Numbered from the stretch's first letter, positions 44,193 to 54,003 are shown. The stretch is 64,000 bases of DNA from Sphingobacteriaceae bacterium (GCA_014380615.1 JACMJM010000044.1:62001-126000); one strand, 5' to 3'. Notes: generated by a model not told the origin, from the sequence alone. Numbers and translations: made by a program.

Positions 44193-45866
44193 ATGAAATT
44201 AATGAAACAAAATATACTCTTACTATTGATGTGTACCGCCGTTCTGTTTTCTTCCTGTGAGAAGAAATGGGATGAGCATACAGAGGTTAAGGACGCAAAT
44301 TTTACTACGCAACTTTTAGATCAGATTAACAAAAATCCCGATCTGAGTAAGTTCGCCGAGTATCTGAAACAAACTCATTATGATGATACCCTAAGGTCTT
44401 CAAAAAGCTACACGGTATGGGCTCCAACCAACCAGGCTCTGGCAGCAGTTAACCCTGATCTAATAGACTCTGATGCTAAATTGCTTCGTTTTGTTGAGAA
44501 TCATATCGCCAATCAGACATTCCTTACCACAGCCGTGGGTTCTCAGCCTTTGCGAATTAAAACTCTTAATGATAAGACTGTAGCATTTACGGCCACATCG
44601 GTTGACGGATCGCCTATCATAAGTAAAGATCTTTATCTTGCTGATGGTGTGTTGCACGTAATCAGTGCGGCAATTACACCTAAGCAAAGTGCCTGGGAAT
44701 ACTTGATGTCTACCAACACCATACAAAAGCAAGTATTATCATCTTTAACAACCATGGTTTTCGATCCTCAACGTGCAGAGGTACTTAACATTGATCCATT
44801 AACCGGGAAACCCAATTACAAGCCTGGTACCGGATTCTATTCTGTTAACAAATTTTTGGATAGAGATGATTTTTCGGCACAGAGTGGAAGAGAAGCTGAT
44901 ATCAGTCACGAAGATTCAACTTTTACCTACATCGTGTTAACCGATGCCGCATTCACTGCGGAGAGGTCCAAATTATCAAAATACTTTAAAGTAACCGGCA
45001 CCGATCAGGTTAGTATCGATACTACTAACAACTTAACAGATTTTAATATCATCAAGGATTTAGCTTTTAAAGGCATTCTTGATAAAGAAAACTTTCCTGC
45101 AAATGTATTGTCGGTGGGCGATAGCGTAAGATTCCATCTGGATAAAAATGCGGTAGTGGAAACCCATCAGGTAAGTAATGGGGTGGTTTATGTGATGAGC
45201 AGCATCAATTACGATTTAGGGAACGGTACATTTGATATGTATACTAAACTTAAGCCCATCATAATCCAGGGAGAAAGTATCAACAACTCAATCAATTCAG
45301 ACGCAAGTTTAAGCAACGTAAAACTTACAAACGGTACCTTCGAGACCAGACTAAGGAAAGATCCTGACGGACATTTATATTCTTATGTATACCGCGTAAA
45401 TCATGGTAATGCTGTCAACTGGTCAAGGTATCGTCCGGCACAGGTAAATTCGGTAAAGTACAAAGTATTTTGGCGGGTTGTAAGAGATTATGCTTTAGAG
45501 CCTGCGGCGAAAGCCATTCCAGCCGTTCCTGGTTCTACACTGGTGTACTCACCGCTCAGGTTTGCCATCGGGATTCCGGCCAATGTTACTCCCGGATTTA
45601 ATTATGTAACCGAACCTGGGGCCGTTCGAGTAATGAATCCGGTTACTAATACTCAAAAAATAGATCCTGTAACAGGCAAATATGTATACGCACCTGATTA
45701 TGAAGAAAGATATTTAGGAGAGTTTACAGCTGCCCGTTATTATTCAAATAAGCTGAAAGATGGTATCAAAAGTACACTTGCGGTATACCAGGTGGGTGCT
45801 AATTCAACTCCCAACGGCACCAACGATATTATTCTTGATTACATAAAGTTAGTACCTGTACCATAA
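44193..45866 (+). CDS. Fasciclin lipoprotein with C-terminal beta-sandwich, type C (module 2)
   Basis: The lipobox LFSSC is followed by EKKWDEHTEV, matching CKDTWDEHTE in the module 1 counterpart. Fas1 domain 1 (about 36-166) has YTVWAPTNQALAAV and DGVLHVISAAITPK. The second Fas1 domain extends to about 345 (NGVVYVMSSINYDL). The C-terminal domain ends in IILDYIKLVPVP, the jelly-roll closing motif. The protein is 557 residues against 467 in module 1; extra sequence lies in the second Fas1 domain (around FDPQRAEVLNIDPLTG) and before the end (MNPVTNTQKIDPVTGKYVYA). A perfect hairpin precedes the gene. Confidence 0.75.
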   Translation: MKLMKQNILLLLMCTAVLFSSCEKKWDEHTEVKDANFTTQLLDQINKNPDLSKFAEYLKQTHYDDTLRSSKSYTVWAPTNQALAAVNPDLIDSDAKLLRFVENHIANQTFLTTAVGSQPLRIKTLNDKTVAFTATSVDGSPIISKDLYLADGVLHVISAAITPKQSAWEYLMSTNTIQKQVLSSLTTMVFDPQRAEVLNIDPLTGKPNYKPGTGFYSVNKFLDRDDFSAQSGREADISHEDSTFTYIVLTDAAFTAERSKLSKYFKVTGTDQVSIDTTNNLTDFNIIKDLAFKGILDKENFPANVLSVGDSVRFHLDKNAVVETHQVSNGVVYVMSSINYDLGNGTFDMYTKLKPIIIQGESINNSINSDASLSNVKLTNGTFETRLRKDPDGHLYSYVYRVNHGNAVNWSRYRPAQVNSVKYKVFWRVVRDYALEPAAKAIPAVPGSTLVYSPLRFAIGIPANVTPGFNYVTEPGAVRVMNPVTNTQKIDPVTGKYVYAPDYEERYLGEFTAARYYSNKLKDGIKSTLAVYQVGANSTPNGTNDIILDYIKLVPVP

Positions 45867-45892
45867 CCGATTATATCTAAAAAACCTAAATT

Positions 45893-48800
45893 ATGCGTAT
45901 AAATTCTATTCTGATAAAGCGGTTGTTTTTACTGACACTCTTAACTGCGTTTATATCAAACAGCACTTCGGCGATGCAGGATTCTGTAAAAGCTACTCTT
46001 GATTCAACCCAAAGTGTAAATTCATCGGCTCTTAAGGTTACCGGAACGATTAAAGATGCTTCTACAGGTAAACCACTAGACGGTATTAGTATCAGCGTGC
46101 CGGGCTTCTCTGCTTCTATTACAAATGCTGACGGGACATTTACGGTTTCAGTACCTGATTACCAGACCTATCTTGTAATTTCTGGTAATGGATTTAATAC
46201 AAAGGAGATAGCTTTAAAAGGTCGTAGCTCTGTATCTGCGGTACTATACGAAGATACATTTACATCTCAGTATGATGCGGTTGTCCTTCCGAACATCACC
46301 AAACTGGCCAACAGCACAGTAGGTGCTGTTAAATCGCTTAATGTTTCCGATAATTGGCAACGGATTTCGGAGAGTCCTGATACATATTTACAAGGCAGGA
46401 TACCAGGTGTTAATGCTATCAGACGTTCGGGTACACAAGGAATTGGTGCAAGCGTGTTTTTAAGAGGATATAGCTCACTATTCACTACCAACCAACCATT
46501 GTATGTGGTAGACGGTATTTATTACGACAACAATGATTATTCGGGTTCATTAATTGCCGGACATGTTGAAAATCCTCTGGCGAATATTGACTTAAAGGAT
46601 ATTGATAATATAACTGTTATAAAAGATGCAACTGCTTCCATCTATGGAACCAAGGCAGCAAACGGCGTGATATTAATCACTACGGCCAGGGCTAAAGAGC
46701 AGGCCACTAAAATCGACTTTGCGGCATATGGAGGCTTTAACTCGGCGAACTCCAATATTCCGGTTTTAAACGGGCAAAATTACCGCTCATATATCTCAGA
46801 TGCACTTGGTGATAGATACCTTAGACTAGGCTATAGCCCGGCGCAGGCTCAAACTACGGTTCAGCAAATGCCTTTTATGCAAAACTCTCCGTCGTACGGG
46901 TATAATACCAATTGGCAAAACGAAGTGTTAAGAAACAGCTATAACCAAACCTATTACATGAAAGTTACAGGTGGGGATAATATAGCTACTTACGGACTTT
47001 CGGTTGGTTATCTCAAAAATGAGGGAATTACTGATCTCACAGACCTGACACGTTATCAGACTCGTTTCAACGCCGACCTAAACCTTTCAACAAAGTTTAA
47101 AGGTTTTGCTAACCTGTCATTCGTGTCCAATCAACAAAACCTGAGAGATCAGGGAGCGGCTAAAAACACCAACCCTATTTATCTGGCATTAACTAAGGCT
47201 CCGATACTTTCACCTAATGTTACAGCAGAAAATGGTCAGCTTTCCCCTGTGTTATCAGGAATAGACGCATTTAGGATGAGTAATCCGGCGGTAGCGGTAA
47301 ATGATATGCAGGGGGTCAATCGTACATATCGATTTGTGGGCTCGTTAGGTTTTAATTACGTTTTAAACAAAGAGTTTCAACTTCAAAATGTTACAGGCGT
47401 TACCTTCAGTAAGGTTCGCGAAAACATATTTATTCCAAATAATGGAATAGTTCCCGATACATTAAGTCGTGCGATCGCAAGAAACCAATCGGGAACAAAT
47501 GTAGAACGGCTTTATTCTCTCTTCAACGATCTTCGCTTAAGCTATGCCAAAACATTTACTAATGTCCATGCCCTTTCTGCCAATCTGGGATTTCGGATCG
47601 GAGATAATAAAAGTGAGTCTGATTATGGTTTAGGTTATAACTCCGCTACCGATGATTATGTAACGGTAGGAAACGGCCAGGCTTCTCTTAGGGAAATTAG
47701 CGGAAGTAATGGAACCTGGCGCAATTTAAATACTTATCTTAATACCGATTATTCATTCAGACATAAATATTTTCTTTCTTTCAATATGGCTCTGGACGCC
47801 TCATCCCGTTTTGGAAGAAATATTCCTAACGTTCCAGATTTAAGTGGCAATAAGCTGGCGGTTATGCCCTCGCTTGCAGCAGGCTGGTTAGTTTCATCTG
47901 AGTCATTTATGGCGAAGTATACCTTTATTGACGTGCTTAAGCTAAGGGCCAGCTTTGGTTCGGTGGGAAACGATGATATTGGAAATTACAATGCCCGCCA
48001 ATACTATCTATCCGAAAATCTGTTTGGATTGCAAGGTTTGGTACGTGGAAATATTGCAAATACCGGCTTGAAATGGGAAACTATAGAAAAGCTCAACCTT
48101 GGACTCGACCTATCAGTATTACGTGAGCGTTTAAACATAAGTGTTGATGCCTTTAGGAATAACACCTATGACATGCTGATTCAGGAAGAAGTGTCTCCAT
48201 TAACGGGCTTTGATTACGCCTACACTAATAATGGCGGTATGAAGACTACCGGTGTTGAACTTGGATTGAGCAGCCGTATTCTAAACAAACGTGTGAAATG
48301 GGATATGGGTTTGAACATCTCGAGATTCAAAACCGAAATCACCAAACTGCCTGGCGATAGATTATTAACCAATTATGCAGGTGCTACTATCCTCACTCAA
48401 AAAGGAATGGGTGGTAATCTTTTTTATGGTTATAAAACTAACGGAGTATATGCTACCAATGCTGAAGCCGCTGGAGTAAACAGGCCAAGTCTTCGCACAG
48501 ATGGTACTGTTGTTCCATTTTCTGGAGGCGATGTACGTTTTGTGAATACCGACGGGGACGACTTTATAGACGAAGATGACCGACAGGTTATTGGTGACCC
48601 TACACCAGACTTTACAGGAATGTTGAGTAATATGGTGTCCTGGAAGCGTTTCTCTTTCGATGCGATGTTGACTTTCTCGGTTGGAAACGACGTTTACAAT
48701 TATACCCGTCGAAACCTTGAATCAATGAATGGTTTTGAAAATCAAACACCTTACGTATTGAACAGATGGAGATATCAGGGGCAGGTTACGGATGTACCCA

Positions 48801-49093
48801 GGGCTTCACTTGGCGACCCGGCAGAGAACGCACGTTTCTCCGACCGCTGGATTGAGGATGGTTCTTACCTGCGTTTAAGAACACTTTCTATTACATACGA
48901 TGTGCCGATGAAAAACAAGGCACTTAAGTATACGAAGGTTTACGTAAGCGGAAATAACGTGTTCACGTTGAGCAGGTATTTAGGATACGATCCTGAATTT
49001 AGTGCCACGGGAAGTGTATTTACTCAAGGGATAGATGTAGGCTTGGAACCACAGTTCAGAACATTACAACTAGGTGTCCGGATCGGTTTATAA
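45893..49093 (+). CDS. SusC/RagA-family TonB-dependent outer-membrane transporter, type B (module 2)
   Basis: After a signal sequence (FLLTLLTAFISNSTSAMQ) and linker comes the regulatory-like domain GTIKDASTGKPLDGISISVPGF cut to its core (PLDGISISVPGFSASITN), parallel to the module 1 type B protein. Plug motifs (YLQGRIPGVNAIRRSGTQGIG, with KAANGVILITTARA) and a barrel ending in TLQLGVRIGL follow. The 1066-residue length compares with 1072 in module 1. The NTDGDDFIDEDDRQVIG loop is conserved. SusD follows after 18 bases. It probably handles a different oligosaccharide from the type A transporter. Confidence 0.92.
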   Translation: MRINSILIKRLFLLTLLTAFISNSTSAMQDSVKATLDSTQSVNSSALKVTGTIKDASTGKPLDGISISVPGFSASITNADGTFTVSVPDYQTYLVISGNGFNTKEIALKGRSSVSAVLYEDTFTSQYDAVVLPNITKLANSTVGAVKSLNVSDNWQRISESPDTYLQGRIPGVNAIRRSGTQGIGASVFLRGYSSLFTTNQPLYVVDGIYYDNNDYSGSLIAGHVENPLANIDLKDIDNITVIKDATASIYGTKAANGVILITTARAKEQATKIDFAAYGGFNSANSNIPVLNGQNYRSYISDALGDRYLRLGYSPAQAQTTVQQMPFMQNSPSYGYNTNWQNEVLRNSYNQTYYMKVTGGDNIATYGLSVGYLKNEGITDLTDLTRYQTRFNADLNLSTKFKGFANLSFVSNQQNLRDQGAAKNTNPIYLALTKAPILSPNVTAENGQLSPVLSGIDAFRMSNPAVAVNDMQGVNRTYRFVGSLGFNYVLNKEFQLQNVTGVTFSKVRENIFIPNNGIVPDTLSRAIARNQSGTNVERLYSLFNDLRLSYAKTFTNVHALSANLGFRIGDNKSESDYGLGYNSATDDYVTVGNGQASLREISGSNGTWRNLNTYLNTDYSFRHKYFLSFNMALDASSRFGRNIPNVPDLSGNKLAVMPSLAAGWLVSSESFMAKYTFIDVLKLRASFGSVGNDDIGNYNARQYYLSENLFGLQGLVRGNIANTGLKWETIEKLNLGLDLSVLRERLNISVDAFRNNTYDMLIQEEVSPLTGFDYAYTNNGGMKTTGVELGLSSRILNKRVKWDMGLNISRFKTEITKLPGDRLLTNYAGATILTQKGMGGNLFYGYKTNGVYATNAEAAGVNRPSLRTDGTVVPFSGGDVRFVNTDGDDFIDEDDRQVIGDPTPDFTGMLSNMVSWKRFSFDAMLTFSVGNDVYNYTRRNLESMNGFENQTPYVLNRWRYQGQVTDVPRASLGDPAENARFSDRWIEDGSYLRLRTLSITYDVPMKNKALKYTKVYVSGNNVFTLSRYLGYDPEFSATGSVFTQGIDVGLEPQFRTLQLGVRIGL

Positions 49094-49111
49094 AAGAATT
49101 AAGAATATATT

Positions 49112-50890
49112 ATGAAAAATAATACTAAAAAAGCTTTTCAGGGATTGCTAATACTTTTTTTAAGTGTAGGTGCTTTATCCTGTAAAAAAACATTCGACTT
49201 GCTGCCTGAAGACGCACTCGATTACTCTCAGGCTTATCAGAACGTTTTCGATGCTGACGCCGCAGTAGTCGGGTTGTATGGGAAACTGACAAGAATGGCG
49301 GATAAATACATGATCTTAAACGAGCTTCGTGGTGATCTTGAAGATGTGACTGAAAACTCTGATATCTATCTCAGAGAGATAAACGAACACAATGTTTCCG
49401 CTAGCAATCCCTGGTCAAATCCTCGCCCATTCTACGAGATCATAATCAATTGCAACGATGTGCTGAAAAATTTCGACATAATGCTGGCTAACAAAAGGCT
49501 TAGCAAGGCTGATTACGATGTGAGATACTCTGAAGTGGGAGCCTTGCGCTCTTGGTTATACCTTCAGCTTGGCATTCACTACGGAAGTGTCCCTTATATT
49601 ACCGATCCTTTGCAGTCTGTTGCAGATGCTCAGGATCAAACTAAATATCCGAAAATTACCTTTGACGAACTTCTTAACAATTTACTGAGTTTTACTCAGG
49701 GCTTACCTAGACTTGCTAGAATTCCGGCCGGCAATTCGCTGTTAAATCCGGTTGACGGATATCCTACTGCTAAGATTTTCATCAACAAAGAGCTATTAAT
49801 GGGCGACTTGTACTTATGGAAGGAAAATTACCCTATGGCTAGTAAATACTATAGGATTTTGATGAATTATAACGGTGGAGATCCGATTCAAAATAATGAC
49901 TCGTATGCCTGGAATACTTTAGGATCAAACGGTTCTGATTTGGCAACCAGTGGTACGAGTTGGATGAAGATTTTTGCGCAAACTTATAACGAGCGCGTTT
50001 CTAACAACGAGATTATTAATTACATTCCTTTTGATAAGAATTTTGCTCCTTATAATCCTTTCATCTCATTATATGCTCCTAATACTTATTTGATTAAGCC
50101 TTCTGCTAAAGCTATTCAAAACTGGAACGAACAAACTCGCAGCGATGGCTCACCACTTGATGTAACCCGCGGAATGGAAGGTAACACTCCCAAAAGCTAC
50201 GGATACGCAGGTGCGTTAAAGCCATATATTTACAAGTTAATACCAAATTATAATCAAAACAACCCATTCGAAGTAAACGGAAAATGGATCATCTCTCGCG
50301 CTGGCTCTCTCCATCTTAAGTTTGCGGAATCTGCCAACCGCGACGGGCGCGATAGTTTAGCGTATGCGTTTTTCAACAGAGGTATCCGTACTACATACAC
50401 AGCGAGGATTAATCCACAGCCAGGAACCTCCACTTTTATAATGCAGAGCTACGATACCAACACTGATTATTATTTCGATGCGAGACAAGGCGATTTCCCG
50501 AACTACAGAAGATTGTGGTCCTACGCTCCCGGAGTTCGCGGCAGAGCAGGCTTAAATGAGGCTAAAGTGGATTCGGCCCAATACTTCGATATGAGCAGTC
50601 CAGGAAATGAACAAAAGCCATTCCTGACGGGAAAGGAAGCTGCTTTTAGATCGGCACTTGAGGAATTGATTATTAAAGAAGCCGCTTTGGAGCTTGCGTT
50701 TGAAGGCTATCGCTGGCCCGATTTGATTCGTATTTCTTTGAGAAAAGAAAGAGAAGAAGCTGGAGCAGGAAGTGCCTGGTTAAAAGCAGTAGTGGCCGCA
50801 AAGTTCACCGCAGCCCAAAAAGCAGTGCCGGCCGGTGTTAATAAACTGGGAGACGGTATTGCAAACTGGTATCTTCCGTTTAGTTTATAA
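49112..50890 (+). CDS. SusD/RagB-family outer-membrane lipoprotein, type B (module 2)
   Basis: The lipobox VGALSC is followed by KKTFDLLPEDALDY. Shared type B features with 32839-34590 include SDVGALRSWLYLQLG-like sequence (YSEVGALRSWLYLQLGIHYG), PYFDARQ-type segments and the C-terminal ELAFEGYRWPDLIRISLRK. The protein ends with NWYLPFSL. At 592 residues it is longer than type A SusD. It is the last gene of module 2 and is followed by a perfect 11-base-pair stem. It acts as the lid and binding lipoprotein for the SusC just upstream. Confidence 0.92.
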   Translation: MKNNTKKAFQGLLILFLSVGALSCKKTFDLLPEDALDYSQAYQNVFDADAAVVGLYGKLTRMADKYMILNELRGDLEDVTENSDIYLREINEHNVSASNPWSNPRPFYEIIINCNDVLKNFDIMLANKRLSKADYDVRYSEVGALRSWLYLQLGIHYGSVPYITDPLQSVADAQDQTKYPKITFDELLNNLLSFTQGLPRLARIPAGNSLLNPVDGYPTAKIFINKELLMGDLYLWKENYPMASKYYRILMNYNGGDPIQNNDSYAWNTLGSNGSDLATSGTSWMKIFAQTYNERVSNNEIINYIPFDKNFAPYNPFISLYAPNTYLIKPSAKAIQNWNEQTRSDGSPLDVTRGMEGNTPKSYGYAGALKPYIYKLIPNYNQNNPFEVNGKWIISRAGSLHLKFAESANRDGRDSLAYAFFNRGIRTTYTARINPQPGTSTFIMQSYDTNTDYYFDARQGDFPNYRRLWSYAPGVRGRAGLNEAKVDSAQYFDMSSPGNEQKPFLTGKEAAFRSALEELIIKEAALELAFEGYRWPDLIRISLRKEREEAGAGSAWLKAVVAAKFTAAQKAVPAGVNKLGDGIANWYLPFSL

Positions 50891-50911
50891 CCATTAAGAT
50901 ACAGCCATCGG

Positions 50912-50962
50912 GCTGCCGATACACTTAAAGATCTCGTGTCTATGAGCGTATCGGCAGCTTTG
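50912..50962 (+). terminator. Stem-loop after module 2
   Basis: GCTGCCGATAC (50912-50922) pairs perfectly with GTATCGGCAGC (50948-50958) across a 25-base loop. Only a short TTTGTT follows, so partial read-through into the next lipoprotein gene is likely. Confidence 0.6.
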
Positions 50963-50987
50963 TTATTAGATAGGAATTTCACGGATC

Positions 50988-52169
50988 ATGGGCGAGGAAA
51001 TAGATTTCATGGATCATGTACGGCTAAATACCAGATGGAAGTTGGTTAGCTTCCTGTGTCTCATCTTAATTGGTATGGTGATCTCTTGTGAGAAGGAAAA
51101 AGTTGTAGTGCCTAACGGGAATGAGATCGTCTCGCTTGTATTCAATATGGGTGCCATTAGTGCCCTGAACAAAGAAAAAAAGGAGGTAGTTGTAGATATA
51201 GCAGACTTTATCGACCGCACGAAATTAGTAGCGATATTCCAATTATCTGAAGGTGCCACCGCAACAGTAAATAATACTCCACAATACAGCAGTGAAACAC
51301 CCAATGACTTTACCCTGCCTGTAACTTACACTGTAACCGCCGCAAACGGGCAGGTTGCTAACTGGACGATTAAACTACAATCTAATAATCAGAGGATCGG
51401 ATTAGGAAGTGTGGTTACCGAAGAAAAGCGTCTGGTAAAACCGTACGAGTGGTATGTCTCTCAGGATACGAGTGGGACAAGTTCAAAAGTAAATGGTGGT
51501 GCTGCTTGCATTTCAATGGCGTTAAAATGGACGAATGTTCTTAAATTTTCTAGTTCGGATATTTCCGAGATTCGGCGTACGTCAATCGAAGTATTTCCTC
51601 TTCAGGCCCGTGACCCCGGTTACCTCTTTACACCCGAATGTGTGGCTTTTTACCTCGGCCTCAAAAATGTATTTCACAAGATTATTACACTAAGCCCCGA
51701 CCCCTTTGACGTTACTGAACAAATTGATAAGGGAAACCTGGTAATTATGCTTGTGGATTTTGCTAAAATTCCTTTTAACACGCTTGGATATCAATACACA
51801 AATCGATTTTATACCTTGCCGGATAAAACTATTCCTACTACCGGGCACTGGATTGTGATAAAGGGATATAAACGGGTAGACGGGAATTTATTCTACGAAA
51901 CTTATGATCCCTATTCAAAAGGCGAGAAATATGAAAACGGAGAACCTAAAGGAAAAAACAGATACTATTATTCTCAGTCTATAAGTTCCGGAATTAACGG
52001 GCAGAACGGCTGGCCCTACGCATTTGTAATAGACAAAAAGCAAACTGTTTCGAATGAGGTGCTTAGAAATGAAGTTTACCTGCCTTACTTTCAGATCCCT
52101 TTGCCAGAGTTGCCCGTGCTGATGCCTCCTAAGCTAGGGACGTATGTTAAAATTGCATTTGGATATTAA
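50988..52169 (+). CDS. Lipoprotein with Ig-like (DUF5018-type) and C39-like papain-fold domains
   Basis: The signal sequence ends in GMVISCEKEK. Residues about 45-130 are an Ig-like module of the DUF5018 kind (VSLVFNMGAI, VTYTVTAANGQVANWTIKL). The remainder resembles the C39_2 papain-like fold. Cys174 lies in NGGAACISMALKW, His287 in TTGHWIVIKGYK and Asp307 in ETYDPYSKG, giving the Cys-His-Asp order of C39-like peptidases. It could be a protease or transglutaminase-like enzyme, or an inactive binding domain. It follows the second SusCD-fasciclin module, so it may process a surface protein or a peptide-bearing ligand. An alternative start is the ATG at 51009. The assignment rests on motifs seen by eye. 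Confidence 0.6.
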   Translation: MGEEIDFMDHVRLNTRWKLVSFLCLILIGMVISCEKEKVVVPNGNEIVSLVFNMGAISALNKEKKEVVVDIADFIDRTKLVAIFQLSEGATATVNNTPQYSSETPNDFTLPVTYTVTAANGQVANWTIKLQSNNQRIGLGSVVTEEKRLVKPYEWYVSQDTSGTSSKVNGGAACISMALKWTNVLKFSSSDISEIRRTSIEVFPLQARDPGYLFTPECVAFYLGLKNVFHKIITLSPDPFDVTEQIDKGNLVIMLVDFAKIPFNTLGYQYTNRFYTLPDKTIPTTGHWIVIKGYKRVDGNLFYETYDPYSKGEKYENGEPKGKNRYYYSQSISSGINGQNGWPYAFVIDKKQTVSNEVLRNEVYLPYFQIPLPELPVLMPPKLGTYVKIAFGY

Positions 52170-52317
52170 TTTATACTAAATTGAAAGGTTTCTTGCGTGC
52201 TGTATAACAAACATTTTACCTCCGTTACTCATAACAACTTGCACAAGTAAAAAGTAAAGCCGATGTTAGTGTACCAATTTAAAGCTCGTGTAGCATTTCT
52301 TTTTAATTAAATTTTCG

Positions 52318-53886
52318 ATGAATACAATTAAGACTTTTTTTGTCTCCCTGTTTCTTTTCGCGGCATTATGCGCTAACGCGCATGTAAAGCTCGCCAGTAT
52401 ATTTTCCGATCACATGGTTCTTCAACGCGATAAGCCAGTGCCCGTTTGGGGTTGGGCTAATCCCGGAGAGAAAGTTACGGTAACGTTTAATAAACAAACA
52501 AAAACAGCGACAGCAGGTGCGGATGGAAAATGGATGTTGAGATTGGATAAACTCTCTGCGGGCGGGCCATATAGTATGGCAGTTAAAGCAAGTAATACGC
52601 TTACCGTTAAGGATGTATACGTGGGCGAAGTATGGATCTGTTCCGGCCAGTCTAATATGGATCAAACTGTAGCCATAGAAGACCGCTACTGGGCCGGTGT
52701 TGTTAATGAGGTTCAGGAGGTTGCAAGTGCTAATCACCCTCTCATCAGGGTAATTGATGCTGATTTTACTCCAAGTATCCCGATTTTAAATGATATCAAA
52801 ACAGTAGGATGGGAAATAGTATCACCAAAAACCGTGGGCCATATGTCGGCGGCGGCTTATTTCTTTGCCCGGGATATTCAAAAAAAACTAAATGTACCTG
52901 TAGGACTTGTTGTAACTGCTTTTGGAGCAAGTACTGCCGAAGCCTGGATAAGTAAACCCGCACTTGAGGCTAATCCTAAGTTTTCGAAACTGTTGAGCAG
53001 TTTTGATGATAAAATGAAAGCATATACAGTCGCGAAAACTGATACTGCTCTGGTAAATAAAGCCGAACGGGATTTGGCTAAATGGCGTATTGATACAGCC
53101 AAAGCACGTGTGGAAGGTAAGTCTGCCCCAAGGCGGCCGCGTGGTATTCCCGATCCGGAAAAAGACCAGCATAACCCTTATGTATTATGGAACGGAATGG
53201 TATCGCCGCTGGTACCTTATGCTATAAGAGGTGCGTTATGGTACCAGGGGGAGTCGAACGGGCCCAGTGCCGATATTTATAAAGAGATTATGGAAACCCT
53301 CATAGCCGACTGGAGAAAACAATGGGGGCAGGGAAATTTCCCTTTCCTGTATGTGCAACTTGCCAATCACGAAGCACTCATCACCGAACCTGTGAAGGAT
53401 AACTCTATGGTAACCGTGCGCCATGCGCAATTACAGAACTTAACTATCCCAAACACCGCAATGGTAGTTGCCATAGATAATGCTGATCCTGATAAGCCGG
53501 GAAATATACATCCTAAAAATAAACAAGAGATAGGCCGGCGTTTGGCTTTGGCCGGATTGGCTGTCGCTTATGGAAATAAGGGTACCTATTCAGGGCCGAT
53601 CTACAGTAAAATGACCACCGAAGGGAATAAAATCAGAATACATTTTAAACATACTGAAGGGGGCCTTGTGGCGAAAGACGGGCAGTTAAAAGGCTTTGCT
53701 ATCGCAGGGCCGGATAAAAAGTTTGTTTGGGCAGATGCAAAGATAGACGGGAATACAGTAGTTGTTTCAAGCCCCGATATCAGCCAGCCGGTTGCCGTTA
53801 GGTACGGATGGGCCAAAAATCCGATAATAAGTTTATATAGTAAAGCGGAGAATCTTCCGGCATCGCCTTTTAAAACTGATAATTAA
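52318..53886 (+). CDS. SGNH-type sialate O-acetylesterase family carbohydrate esterase
   Basis: This is a secreted esterase, most likely removing O-acetyl groups from pectic sugars in this locus. A signal peptide (FFVSLFLFAALCANA) precedes an N-terminal beta domain (LQRDKPVPVWGWANPGEKVTV). The SGNH core follows: block I EVWICSGQSNM with Ser112, GALWYQGESNG, and the C-terminal NIHPKNKQEIGRRLA with His398 of the catalytic triad. The family name derives from sialic acid esterases, but in plant-glycan loci members act on other acetylated sugars. The 522-residue length is typical. A 148-base gap without clear promoter features precedes it. Confidence 0.88.
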   Translation: MNTIKTFFVSLFLFAALCANAHVKLASIFSDHMVLQRDKPVPVWGWANPGEKVTVTFNKQTKTATAGADGKWMLRLDKLSAGGPYSMAVKASNTLTVKDVYVGEVWICSGQSNMDQTVAIEDRYWAGVVNEVQEVASANHPLIRVIDADFTPSIPILNDIKTVGWEIVSPKTVGHMSAAAYFFARDIQKKLNVPVGLVVTAFGASTAEAWISKPALEANPKFSKLLSSFDDKMKAYTVAKTDTALVNKAERDLAKWRIDTAKARVEGKSAPRRPRGIPDPEKDQHNPYVLWNGMVSPLVPYAIRGALWYQGESNGPSADIYKEIMETLIADWRKQWGQGNFPFLYVQLANHEALITEPVKDNSMVTVRHAQLQNLTIPNTAMVVAIDNADPDKPGNIHPKNKQEIGRRLALAGLAVAYGNKGTYSGPIYSKMTTEGNKIRIHFKHTEGGLVAKDGQLKGFAIAGPDKKFVWADAKIDGNTVVVSSPDISQPVAVRYGWAKNPIISLYSKAENLPASPFKTDN

Positions 53887-53925
53887 TTAGTAGTAAGACA
53901 GGTGAATGATTATACGATTAAACAG

Positions 53926-54003
53926 ATGATGCATAAAACTTACTGCTTATTCATAGGGCTTGGGCTTGTGCACGCTGCTTTGGTCTTAAAACAGTATCAA
54001 TGA
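53926..54003 (+). CDS. Possible 25-residue leader peptide coupled to the GH51 gene
   Basis: A short frame, starting MMHKTYCLFIGLGLVHAAL, has the basic-hydrophobic look of a signal peptide. It ends with a TGA that overlaps the GH51 start codon in an ATGA junction. It could be a translational-coupling leader or the scar of a deleted secreted-protein gene. There is no independent evidence that it is translated. Confidence 0.3.
   Translation: MMHKTYCLFIGLGLVHAALVLKQYQ

Noticed and set aside
52366..52737. Minus-strand open frame of 123 codons inside the acetylesterase
   Set aside because: It is antisense to a well-conserved SGNH domain and lacks a plausible protein composition.
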